A stretch of DNA of 21,071 nucleotides from an uncultured Bacilli bacterium (GTDB taxonomy: Bacteria; Bacillota_I; Bacilli_A; RF39; UBA660): NCBI GenBank assembly GCA_934155005.1, contig CAKPGR010000017.1, positions 1 to 21,071 on the forward strand, written 5' to 3'. Position 1 is the first letter of the stretch; each line of letters begins with the position of its first letter. Under the pieces are notes generated by a model, which saw only the letters and a list, made by a program, of their open reading frames with translations, ran no database searches and was not told the DNA's origin. The position numbers and the translations under genes are program-made. Positions 15,075 to 21,071 of this stretch are shown here, in pieces.

Positions 15075-17151
15075 TATTAAATATATATTTTTGATCATAA
15101 TCAATATGTAAAGTATTATGGTTTTTAATTTCTCCTTTGATAATTAATTTAGATAATTCTGTCTCTATAACATTACTTACTAGTCTTTTAAGAGGTCTAG
15201 CACCGTAATTTGGATCAAAACCTTCATTAATTAATTCATCTCTAGCACTTTTACTTAAATCTATTTTAATGTCCATATCTTTTAATCTAGTTTCAAGATC
15301 ATTAATTATTTTATCAAGTATTTTAGAAATACTATCTTTATCTAATGAATTAAAGACAATAATATCATCAACTCTATTGATAAATTCTGGTTTAAAATAT
15401 TTTCTAAGTTCATCTAAAACAAGGTCTTTTTTTCCATCTAATATTAAATCACTACCAACATTTGAAGTCATAATAATAATCGTATTTTTAAAATCAACCG
15501 TTCTTCCATTTGAATCTGTAATACGTCCATCATCCAAAATTTGAAGTAATAAATTTAAAACTTCTGGATGAGCTTTTTCAACTTCATCAAATAAAACAAT
15601 ACTATATGGATTTCTTCTTACAGCTTCTGTTAATTGTCCACCTTCTTCATAACCAACATAACCAGGAGGCGCCCCAATAAGTCTAGATGTTGAAAATTTT
15701 TCCATATATTCGCTCATATCAATTCTAACCATATGCTTTTCATCATCAAATAATTCATAAGCTAGTGTTTTAGCAATTTCTGTTTTACCAACACCTGTTG
15801 GTCCTAAAAAGATAAATGAACCTATTGGACGATTTGGATCTTTGATACCACTTCTTGATTTTAATATAGCATCACTTACTAATTTAATAGCTTCATCTTG
15901 ACCCATGACTCTTTTTTTCATATTATCTTCTAAATGTAATAATTTTTCTTTTTCACTACTCATTAATTTAGAAACTGGTATGTTTGTCCACTTAGATATA
16001 ACATACGCTATATCATCATATGTAACAACATCACTTAAAAGTTTGTTTTTTTCTTTATTATTTAAATCTTTTAATTCTTGCTCTAATTTAGGAATAGTAC
16101 CATGTCTTAAAACAGCTGCTTTTTCTAAATCATAGTTATTTTCCGCTTTATCTAATTCAAATTTAGCTTTCTCTATTTCTTTTTTCTTTAATTTCATTTT
16201 ATTGTTAATTTCTTTTTCTTTATTCCAATTATCACTTAATTCTTTTTCCTTTTCTTTTAACTCGCTAAGTGTTTTATCTATTTGCTCCATTCTTTTTTTA
16301 GAGGCTTCATCCTTTTCTTTTTTTATTGCTTGTCTTTCAATTTGAAGTCTCATAATATCTCTTGTAAGTTTATCTAATGAAGTAGGAACTGAATCCATTT
16401 GAACTCTTATAGTAGCACATGCTTCATCAATTAAATCAATTGCTTTATCTGGCAAAAAACGATCTGTTATATATCGATTTGATAATGTTGCAGCAGCTAC
16501 AATTGCTTTATCTTGAATTGAAACACCATGATGAATTTCAAATCTTTCTTTTAAACCTCTAAGAATTGTAATGGTATCTAATACTGTCGGTTCTTGAACA
16601 ATTATTTTTTGAAATCTTCTTTCTAATGCCCCATCTTTTTCTATATATTTTCGATACTCATTTAAAGTTGTAGCTCCAACAACATGTATTTCACCACGAG
16701 CTAACATAGGTTTTAAAATATTAGATGTGTCCATAGCTCCTTCCATATTTCCGGAACCAACAATCATATGAATTTCATCAATAAACATTATTATTTTTCC
16801 ATCAGATTTTTTTATTTCATTTAAAACTTTTTTTAATCTCTCTTCAAATTCTCCACGATATTTAGCACCTGCTATTAATGAAGCCATATCTAGTTCCCAT
16901 ATAGTTTTATTTTTTAAACTACTTGGAACATCACCTTTATTTATTCTAAGAGCTAATCCTTCTATAATAGCTGTTTTACCAACACCTGGTTCACCTATTA
17001 AAACTGGATTATTTTTTGTTTTTCTTGATAATACTCTTGTTATGCTTCTAATTTCTTCATCACGTCCAATAACAGGCTCAATTTTACCCTTTGAAGCTTC
17101 TTCTGTTATATTCCTTCCATATTTTTCTAGAACATTTTCTTCATTCATCAT
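15067..17151 (-). CDS. clpB: ClpB disaggregase lacking the N-terminal domain
   Basis: A 694-residue Hsp100 unfoldase that threads aggregated proteins with the DnaK system. Nucleotide-binding domain 1 has Walker A GEPGVGKT (53-60), pore loop KYRG (97-100) and Walker B FIDEIH (123-128). A full coiled-coil middle domain spans about 255-365 and marks ClpB rather than ClpC. Domain 2 has Walker A GPTGVGKT (450-457), pore loop GYVG (497-500) and VLFDE (519-523). No ClpP-binding [LIV]GF loop is seen. The usual 140-150-residue Clp-N domain is absent: residue 9 already starts the LEKYGRNIT linker. The upstream DNA is promoter and CIRCE, so this is not a frameshift. ATG at 17151 with GAGGGGTG upstream; a second ATG follows directly. 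Confidence 0.95.
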   Translation of the reverse strand: MMNEENVLEKYGRNITEEASKGKIEPVIGRDEEIRSITRVLSRKTKNNPVLIGEPGVGKTAIIEGLALRINKGDVPSSLKNKTIWELDMASLIAGAKYRGEFEERLKKVLNEIKKSDGKIIMFIDEIHMIVGSGNMEGAMDTSNILKPMLARGEIHVVGATTLNEYRKYIEKDGALERRFQKIIVQEPTVLDTITILRGLKERFEIHHGVSIQDKAIVAAATLSNRYITDRFLPDKAIDLIDEACATIRVQMDSVPTSLDKLTRDIMRLQIERQAIKKEKDEASKKRMEQIDKTLSELKEKEKELSDNWNKEKEINNKMKLKKKEIEKAKFELDKAENNYDLEKAAVLRHGTIPKLEQELKDLNNKEKNKLLSDVVTYDDIAYVISKWTNIPVSKLMSSEKEKLLHLEDNMKKRVMGQDEAIKLVSDAILKSRSGIKDPNRPIGSFIFLGPTGVGKTEIAKTLAYELFDDEKHMVRIDMSEYMEKFSTSRLIGAPPGYVGYEEGGQLTEAVRRNPYSIVLFDEVEKAHPEVLNLLLQILDDGRITDSNGRTVDFKNTIIIMTSNVGSDLILDGKKDLVLDELRKYFKPEFINRVDDIIVFNSLDKDSISKILDKIINDLETRLKDMDIKIDLSKSARDELINEGFDPNYGARPLKRLVSNVIETELSKLIIKGEIKNHNTLHIDYDQKYIFNID

Positions 17152-17172
17152 ATTATCACCCCTCTACTTGTA

Positions 17173-17200
17173 ATTATAGCACTTTCTTAGCACTTGTCAA
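17173..17200 (-). promoter_or_regulatory. SigA-type promoter of clpB
   Basis: On the minus strand a consensus TTGACA (17195-17200) and TATAAT (17173-17178) are 16 nt apart and about 22 nt from the start codon. The -35 box lies in the CIRCE spacer, a layout suited to HrcA repression. Confidence 0.85.
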
Positions 17201-17213
17201 TATCGAGTGCTAA
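17187..17213. promoter_or_regulatory. CIRCE element (HrcA operator)
   Basis: Plus-strand arms TTAGCACTT (17187-17195) and GAGTGCTAA (17205-17213) are separated by 9 nt. This matches the CIRCE consensus TTAGCACTC-N9-GAGTGCTAA with one mismatch. It predicts that HrcA, not CtsR, controls clpB. HrcA itself is not in the window. Confidence 0.93.
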
Positions 17214-17229
17214 AATACGACAAAAAAAA

Positions 17230-17676
17230 TTAATAAATAGTATTATTATATTTTTTTAATAAATCTTCACACTTAATGCTCTTTATGTTTTCGATTTTTA
17301 ATATATTTTTTTCTTTTCCATCTAAATAATTATAAATAAAATCATCTCTAAATCCTATATTAGCAACTTCTTTTCTATTTGTACCAAAATAAACAGTCTT
17401 TATATTTGACCAAATAATTGCTGATAAACACATAGGACAAGGTTCACTAGTTGCAAATAATACACAATCTTTTAAATCATATGTATTTAATTTTTGACAA
17501 GCTTGTCTTATTGCATTAATTTCAGCATGAGCTGTTGGATCATTATCTTTTAAAACTGTATTATGACCAATAGAAATTACTTGATCATCTTTTAATACTA
17601 GCGCTCCAAATGGACCACCTTCACCTTTTTGAATTCCTGTTAAAGCATCTTTTACAGCCATATCCATATATTTCAT
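17230..17676 (-). CDS. guaD: Guanine deaminase (cytidine-deaminase fold)
   Basis: A 148-residue zinc hydrolase close to Bacillus GuaD in length and motifs. GGPFGALVLKD is at 20-30, DPTAHAE (46-52) gives zinc ligand His50 and catalytic Glu52, and SEPCPMC (77-83) gives ligands Cys80 and Cys83. FRDDFIYN near residue 110 matches the GuaD C-terminal swap region rather than TadA. It would convert guanine to xanthine and ammonia. Start: the ATG at 17676 after AAAGGTGAT; a GTG three codons upstream lies within that ribosome site. It is monocistronic with a structured leader of about 110 nt. A role in tRNA editing is less likely. Confidence 0.85.
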   Translation of the reverse strand: MKYMDMAVKDALTGIQKGEGGPFGALVLKDDQVISIGHNTVLKDNDPTAHAEINAIRQACQKLNTYDLKDCVLFATSEPCPMCLSAIIWSNIKTVYFGTNRKEVANIGFRDDFIYNYLDGKEKNILKIENIKSIKCEDLLKKYNNTIY

Positions 17677-17692
17677 ATATATCACCTTTTTT

Positions 17693-17723
17693 CCAAAATA
17701 AAAGAAATAATTTTCATTATTTC
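17693..17723 (-). terminator. Terminator-like hairpin in the guaD leader
   Basis: On the minus strand GAAATAAT (17716-17723 complement) and ATTATTTC (17704-17711 complement) form an 8-bp stem capped by a GAAA tetraloop, followed by TTTTATTTT, 16 nt before the guaD ribosome site. It could end helicase transcripts or act as an attenuator of guaD. The stem is AT-rich and weak. Confidence 0.5.
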
Positions 17724-17728
17724 TACGC

Positions 17729-17762
17729 TTATATTAAAATGTTTTGTGAGAGTTTAATATAA
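17729..17762 (-). other. Upstream hairpin in the guaD leader
   Basis: TTATATTAAA (17729-17738) and TTTAATATAA (17753-17762) form a perfect 10-bp stem with a 14-nt loop, just ahead of the terminator-like hairpin. No known purine-riboswitch core is recognisable. Confidence 0.4.
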
Positions 17763-17796
17763 ACATGAAAAAGAGAAAAATCTTCTTCACGATTTC

Positions 17797-17825
17797 ATTA
17801 TACCCTATTTGTCGAAATTTGTCAC
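17797..17825 (-). promoter_or_regulatory. Promoter upstream of guaD
   Basis: On the minus strand GTGACA (17820-17825) and TATAAT (17797-17802) are 17 nt apart. The -35 touches the stop codon of the helicase gene. Transcription from here gives a leader of about 110 nt. Confidence 0.65.
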
Positions 17826-19318
17826 TATATTTTTAAAATTTTTATCTTTTTTTTATATTTTTTTAAAAGCTCTTCTACAAATATCGATTTTTTATTATTT
17901 GGAGTTAAAAGATAACAGTAGTTTTTAGTTCTTGTAAGCGCTACATAGAATAGTCTTCTTTCTTCACTATATGGATATTTTTCATATTTAGTAACTAGTC
18001 TAAATAAAGAATCATCTTTCATTTTATTTGGAAAACCATTTATTTTATTTGTTAGGTTTATAATTATTGTATTATCACTTTCCAGTCCTTTTGATTTATG
18101 AGCTGTTAAATATCTTATTTTTATGTCTAAATTATCAAGATAAACTAAGTTATTATTTTCAAATTTAAAGCTATTATCTATAAAATTATATATATCATAA
18201 TTATTCCTACCTATTACTAGGATTTCACTATGACTTTTATTATAAATATATTTAATTAATTTTTTAAACATTATTTTTTCTTCTTGATAGTAAACAATTT
18301 GTATTGGGTAATTTAAATTTTTTATTGATTTTAAGTTTTTTTTAACTTGTTTTTTATTTTTCATAACAAATGAACCTGCAATATTAATTAATTGATTACT
18401 ATTTCTATATGTATTTTCAATTTTTAATATTTTAGATTCTTTGAAATATTTTTTAAAATTTAAAAACAAATTCAAATCACAACCTGTAAATCTATATATT
18501 GATTGAAAATCATCACCAACAACCATTAATTTAGAACCTGTTTTATCTTTTAAAGCTTTTATTAAACTAAACCTTAAATATGATGTATCTTGATATTCGT
18601 CAATTATAATATATTTTAGTTTCTTATTAAATTTGTCTATATTTTTAATTGCTTTAATCAACATATCATCAAAATCTATTTCGGCATTCTTATCTAAATA
18701 GTTTTGATAAATTATATAAATATTTAAAATTAAAGTAAGTAATGTTTTTTCCTTTCTATATTTAAAAATATTTATAGATCTTATTTTTTTTATAAACAAG
18801 TTAAAATTATTTAGTTCATAATTATTGGATTTAAATAATTTTATAAAAGTTGAAATCAATTTTTCTAGTTCATATATTTCCTTTTTATTTATATATTCTT
18901 TGTAATCTTCTATATTTTTTAAATTTAAATATCTTATTAATTTTTTTAGTATTATTTTATTTTGAAAAATGTCAAATTTAAAAAAAGTATCAATAATATT
19001 ATCTAATGTATCTGTACTGGCAATTTTATATTTATTTTCTAAAATAATTAATCCTAGTTTATGAAATGTATATACATTAATATCTAAATTTAACTCTTCT
19101 TTTAATTTATTTTCTAAACTTAAAGTAGCTTCCCTAGTAAAAGATATACACATAATATCACTAGGATTAATTTTTTGATTTTTAATTAAATATTTTATCT
19201 TTCCTAGTATAGTTAATGTTTTACCACTTCCTGCTCCTGCTATAACTAATAATTCATCTGATTTATCATAAACTATTTCTTGTTGTTGTAAATCTAATTC
19301 ATATTTACCAACTTTCAT
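17825..19318 (-). CDS. Short UvrD/Rep-family (helicase IV-like) DNA helicase
   Basis: A 497-residue superfamily 1 helicase. Motifs: Q motif DLQQQEIV (9-16), Walker A AGAGSGKT (27-34), motif Ia SFTREAT, motif II IIIDEYQDTS (237-246), motif III VGDDFQSIYRFTGCD (267-281), motif IV NTYRN (302-306), motif V LTAHKSKGLESD (404-415) and motif VI EERRLFYVALTRTK (453-466). VGDDFQSIYRFTGCD recalls helicase IV/HelD. Only about 98 residues separate motifs IV and V, so subdomain 2B is missing or vestigial, and the protein is shorter than UvrD or PcrA (about 720). It probably translocates on single-stranded DNA in repair. ATG at 19318 with GGTGAT upstream; a GTG in that site is ignored. Confidence 0.87.
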   Translation of the reverse strand: MKVGKYELDLQQQEIVYDKSDELLVIAGAGSGKTLTILGKIKYLIKNQKINPSDIMCISFTREATLSLENKLKEELNLDINVYTFHKLGLIILENKYKIASTDTLDNIIDTFFKFDIFQNKIILKKLIRYLNLKNIEDYKEYINKKEIYELEKLISTFIKLFKSNNYELNNFNLFIKKIRSINIFKYRKEKTLLTLILNIYIIYQNYLDKNAEIDFDDMLIKAIKNIDKFNKKLKYIIIDEYQDTSYLRFSLIKALKDKTGSKLMVVGDDFQSIYRFTGCDLNLFLNFKKYFKESKILKIENTYRNSNQLINIAGSFVMKNKKQVKKNLKSIKNLNYPIQIVYYQEEKIMFKKLIKYIYNKSHSEILVIGRNNYDIYNFIDNSFKFENNNLVYLDNLDIKIRYLTAHKSKGLESDNTIIINLTNKINGFPNKMKDDSLFRLVTKYEKYPYSEERRLFYVALTRTKNYCYLLTPNNKKSIFVEELLKKYKKKIKILKI

Positions 19319-19373
19319 AAAAATCACCGATAGTTATTGTATATTTACTAGTTGTCGAATTTTTTCTAAAAAT

Positions 19374-19391
19374 GTTTATATATATGTAAAC
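19374..19391. promoter_or_regulatory. Near-palindrome between the helicase and XRE genes
   Basis: GTTTATATATATGTAAAC is symmetrical at 16 of 18 positions, with GTTTA and TAAAC ends. It lies in the divergent 128-nt region between the helicase and the XRE-type gene. It is a possible operator for one of the small regulators. Confidence 0.4.
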
Positions 19392-19446
19392 CTTTATTTT
19401 ACATAATTTTATTATTGCACATGAGATAATACTTTCGAGGTGAAAT

Positions 19447-19686
19447 ATGAATACAGCGACATATATACCAAAAGAAGAGTTACAAAAAACTGTTGGCAAA
19501 AATATTAGAAGAATAGCCTATGAAAAAAATATTAATTTAATGAAATTATCAGAACAAGTTGATATGTCATATGAATATTTAAGATGTATTGTTTCACCAA
19601 AAGGTAAAAAGCAATTATCTTTTTATTCTATATATAAATTTTCTATTGCACTTAATGTTTCACTTGATGAGCTTATAAAAGACTAG
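19447..19686 (+). CDS. Small XRE-type helix-turn-helix protein (copy 1)
   Basis: 79 residues, almost all one lambda-repressor-like domain: GKNIRRIAYEKNINLMKLSEQVDMSYEYLRCIV (about 17-49) forms helices 1-3, and SFYSIYKFSIALNVSLDELIKD closes the fold. There is no effector domain. ATG at 19447 follows GAGGTGAA, and TGAGATAAT upstream may be an extended -10. It aligns along its whole length with the convergent gene at 19715-19954, sharing the KE[EQ]L-x-x-x-V-x-KNIR start, so the two look like diverged paralogues. It is a probable DNA-binding regulator with an unknown target. Confidence 0.85.
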   Translation: MNTATYIPKEELQKTVGKNIRRIAYEKNINLMKLSEQVDMSYEYLRCIVSPKGKKQLSFYSIYKFSIALNVSLDELIKD

Positions 19687-19705
19687 AAATTTCTAGTCTT
19701 TTTTT
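19677..19705 (+). terminator. Terminator between the two XRE-type genes
   Basis: AAAAGACTAGA (19677-19687) pairs with TCTAGTCTTTT (19692-19702) around a 4-nt loop, followed by Ts. The TAG stop of the first gene is in the stem. On the minus strand four Ts follow, so it may also end the convergent gene. Confidence 0.85.
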
Positions 19706-19714
19706 GTTAAAAAA

Positions 19715-19954
19715 TCAATTTACATCATCAAATAATTGTCTAATATCTATTTCTAATGCATCAGCAAATTTTCCTATTGTTTCTAATAATGGTGTTTTAT
19801 CTATTGATAAACATTCCAGATCTCTAACATATCCATGGGTAAGACCGGTTAAATCTGCAAGTTCTTGAAGTGTATACTTTCTCATTAAACGATATTTTCT
19901 AATATTTTTTCTAACAATCATAGATAATTGTTCTTTAGAATATCTACTGGTCAA
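19715..19954 (-). CDS. Small XRE-type helix-turn-helix protein (copy 2)
   Basis: 79 residues: RKNIRKYRLMRKYTLQELADLTGLTHGYVRDLE (about 15-47) is a clear HTH_3 domain, and PLLETIGKFADALEIDIRQLFDD completes the fold. The start is TTG at 19954, supported by AGGGGAGTGAT upstream. There is no in-frame ATG before the domain. The gene is convergent with its paralogue and divergent from the PH-domain gene. TTGAAA and TAATAT 16 nt apart upstream may be its promoter. It is a probable regulator of itself or its neighbours. Confidence 0.85.
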   Translation of the reverse strand: MTSRYSKEQLSMIVRKNIRKYRLMRKYTLQELADLTGLTHGYVRDLECLSIDKTPLLETIGKFADALEIDIRQLFDDVN

Positions 19955-20028
19955 AGTATATCACTCCCCTTCATATTAAATTATTTCACAAAAATTTCAA
20001 AAAATATGTCGCCTGTGTGAAGTTTTTA

Positions 20029-20037
20029 TGTTATAAT
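20029..20037 (+). promoter_or_regulatory. Extended -10 for the PH-domain gene
   Basis: TGTTATAAT is a TGn-extended consensus -10, 24 nt upstream of the start codon. No good -35 is present. Confidence 0.55.
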
Positions 20038-20061
20038 AAATTTGAAAGGAGTTGCTAAAAG

Positions 20062-20484
20062 ATGGAAGAAACTGTAAGGGAAGGAAAAATATCTATTGCT
20101 GCATTAATAATAAGATTAATAATTGACTTTTTCGCAATTTGTATTATTATTGGTTTTATTTGGTTTGTAAAAGATTTAATAAAATTCTTTACTACTAAAT
20201 TAATTATTACTAACAAGAGAGTAAATGGCAAAACTGGTCTTATAAACACTAATGAACTAGATAGTCCATTAAATAAGATAAATGGTGTTCAAGTAAGACA
20301 AGGTTTGTTTGGAAAAATATTTAATTATGGTACTATTTCTATAACAACTGCATCTACAGTATTTAATTTTGATTATATTGATAAACCAAATGATTTTAAA
20401 ACTATTTTAAATAATCAAATAGAAAAATACGATGATGATAGAATCGAAAAACAAGCTAAAAAAATGGCAGAAGCAATGAAGTAA
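20062..20484 (+). CDS. Membrane-anchored bacterial PH-domain protein (bPH2/DUF304, YdbT-like)
   Basis: 140 residues: a membrane region (about 10-48, one long or two short helices) precedes a bacterial PH domain. Its hallmarks are LIITNKRVNGKTGLINTNELDSPLNKINGVQVRQGLFGKIFNYGTISITT, read here in segments: the ITNKR strand, a conserved kink at L-x-K-I-x-G-V, then the GxIFNYG turn. A charged C-terminal helix (KYDDDRIEKQAKKMAEAMK) ends it. Start ATG at 20062 follows GAAAGGAG. The function of bPH2 proteins is largely unknown; Bacillus YdbS and YdbT are linked to envelope stress and lantibiotic resistance. The gene is monocistronic. Confidence 0.88.
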   Translation: MEETVREGKISIAALIIRLIIDFFAICIIIGFIWFVKDLIKFFTTKLIITNKRVNGKTGLINTNELDSPLNKINGVQVRQGLFGKIFNYGTISITTASTVFNFDYIDKPNDFKTILNNQIEKYDDDRIEKQAKKMAEAMK

Positions 20485-20496
20485 TATTAAAAATGT

Positions 20497-20527
20497 AAAA
20501 CCTGGCTAGTTATATAGTCAGGTTTTT
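20497..20527 (+). terminator. Terminator of the PH-domain gene
   Basis: AAAACCTGGCTA (20497-20508) and TAGTCAGGTTTT (20515-20526) pair over 12 positions with one G-U, followed by T. Confidence 0.85.
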
Positions 20528-20530
20528 AAT

Positions 20531-20620
20531 ACAAAATATATAAAGCAAAAGGAAGAGATAAACTCTTCCTTTTGAAATACTTCTACCAAGTGTATAAATA
20601 CACCTGCAAAAATCTAAAGC
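20531..20620 (-). ncRNA. Candidate small RNA of about 80 nt
   Basis: A strong minus-strand promoter (20627-20654) is followed within about 50 nt by a perfect 12-bp hairpin, CAAAAGGAAGAG/CTCTTCCTTTTG (20546-20574, 5-nt loop), then TTTATATATTTT. In between is a smaller hairpin GTGTA/TACAC (20590-20603) and no reading frame longer than a few codons. The promoter, short transcript and terminator pattern suggests a small RNA, possibly antisense or regulatory. No known RNA family is recognised. Confidence 0.5.
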
Positions 20621-20626
20621 ACTTTA

Positions 20627-20654
20627 ATTATACCATTTCAAATAGTTAAGTCAA
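20627..20654 (-). promoter_or_regulatory. Strong promoter downstream of the broken ORF
   Basis: On the minus strand TTGACT (20649-20654) and TATAAT (20627-20632) are 16 nt apart, and TGG before the -10 gives an extended form. No gene follows within the window except the candidate small RNA. Confidence 0.7.
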
Positions 20655-20885
20655 CACTTTTCCTCGATTTTCTTTAGATTTATTATAAATAGTATTTTGC
20701 TTTCTAATAATTCTATTTGTTTCTTTTATTTCTTCAAAAGCATAGTACCTCTTTATTATTTTTAGTATAGCATCATTATCTTTTTTAGTAATAGTTGCTT
20801 TAGTATTATTAAAATCACATATAAACTTAATTTTCTTTTTTTATAATACTTCTAATGAAAGTTCTTCTTTAATAATATTTACCAT
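20646..20885 (-). pseudogene. Broken 80-codon ORF with an in-frame TAA
   Basis: From the ATG at 20885 (GAAAGG nine nt upstream) the frame reads MVNIIKEELSLEVL, then TAA, then continues open in the same frame for 64 codons (KKKIKFICDFNNTKATITKK...KENRGKVLT) to TAA at 20646. A single nonsense change inside a run near seven As would explain it. Without the stop it would be a Lys/Ile-rich protein of 79 residues. I do not recognise the family. A chance open frame in AT-rich DNA cannot be excluded, but the ribosome site and 64 clean codons favour a decayed small gene. Confidence 0.45.
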
Positions 20886-20927
20886 TGCTTCCATCCTTTC
20901 TTTTTTGCTAGAATAGTTTTTAAACAT

Positions 20928-20955
20928 AAAAAAACTAATCCATTTCTGAATTAGT
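20928..20955 (-). terminator. Terminator of tRNA-His
   Basis: On the minus strand ACTAATTC and GGATTAGT form an 8-bp stem (one G-U) with a 6-nt loop, followed by seven Ts. It lies about 40 nt after the tRNA. A short CTCGAA/TTCGAG hairpin (20968-20982) sits between them. Confidence 0.8.
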
Positions 20956-20994
20956 CATTTATCATAACTCGAAAAGTTCGAGCAGATTTCAAAG

Positions 20995-21071
20995 TGGGGC
21001 GCGATAAGGGGATCGAACCCTTGCATAACGGAACCACAATCCGCCGTGTTAACCACTTCACCAATCACGCC
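20995..21071 (-). tRNA. tRNA-His (anticodon GTG)
   Basis: The reverse complement gives acceptor GGCGTGA with TCGCGCC, anticodon stem GCGGA/TCCGT with loop TTGTGGT (anticodon GTG), a TTCGATC T-loop, discriminator C and an encoded CCA (20995-20997). The extra G-1 typical of tRNA-His would be one base past the window end, so the gene is cut there. Discriminator C is the bacterial histidine identity element. Confidence 0.95.

Noticed and set aside
17677..17800. Purine riboswitch before guaD
   Set aside because: The conserved three-way-junction core and loop-loop sequences of the purine riboswitch are not present; only generic hairpins are seen.
19305..19499. Minus-strand 64-residue frame across the helicase/XRE intergenic region
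   Set aside because: It overlaps two well-supported genes and the divergent control region and has no homology signal.
20055..20249. Minus-strand hydrophobic frame opposite the PH-domain gene
   Set aside because: It is the reverse of a membrane-helix coding region, a common artefact.
1..21071. CRISPR array, IS element, prophage or integrative element
   Set aside because: No regularly spaced repeats, transposase, integrase or phage structural genes are visible. The tRNA genes at both ends show no adjoining integrase or duplicated 3' end.

Overview
The window is about 21 kb of very AT-rich DNA (roughly 27-28% G+C by eye). It reads as chromosomal sequence from a low-GC Gram-positive bacterium. 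Signs of Bacilli/Firmicutes are GGAGG-type ribosome sites, a CIRCE heat-shock operator, RelQ-type alarmone synthetase, LPxTG-sortase surface chemistry and a YutH-like gene beside a NifU-domain gene, as in Bacillus. Tryptophans where checked are TGG, and the tetR-like gene stops at a TGA sitting in its terminator, so the code looks standard rather than the UGA=Trp code of Mycoplasma. The compact proteins, N-domain-less ClpB and the family of a TM-anchored surface protein suggest an uncultured gut Bacilli/Mycoplasmatota lineage of the RF39 kind. That placement is inference.

Layout. Positions 1-5312 hold housekeeping genes: tRNA-Val(TAC), an S1-domain RNA-binding protein, an Fe-S NifU-domain protein, a YutH-like kinase-fold protein, GAPDH, a TGS/uridine-kinase fusion and ClpP. 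Positions 5304-9670 hold envelope genes: a small unknown gene behind a PopT/DUF368 undecaprenyl-phosphate translocase, a TM-anchored surface protein, and a two-gene adhesion module. In that module a thioester/SpaA-type LPNTV protein is followed by an overlapping sortase gene. Positions 9696-14363 hold a TetR-controlled export module. A TetR-type gene diverges from an MMPL/RND transporter whose promoter -35 lies inside a TGAC/GTCA dyad. The transporter is tightly coupled to a secreted coiled-coil protein with YhgE-like L-x-x-G repeats.

Positions 14398-17213 hold stress genes: RelQ downstream of a ClpB that lacks its N-domain and is driven by a CIRCE-overlapped promoter. Positions 17230-20527 hold a guanine deaminase with a structured leader, a short UvrD/helicase-IV-like helicase, two small convergent XRE-type regulators and a membrane PH-domain protein. 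Positions 20530-20994 have no intact gene. They hold a broken 80-codon ORF with an in-frame TAA, a strong promoter followed about 50 nt later by a 12-bp terminator hairpin (a candidate small RNA of about 80 nt), and the terminator of tRNA-His(GTG), which ends the window.

No rRNA, CRISPR array, IS element, integrase or phage module is visible. The most interesting pieces are the bipartite MMPL plus secreted coiled-coil module with its operator, the thioester adhesin with dedicated sortase, and the candidate small RNA. All are sequence-based inferences.
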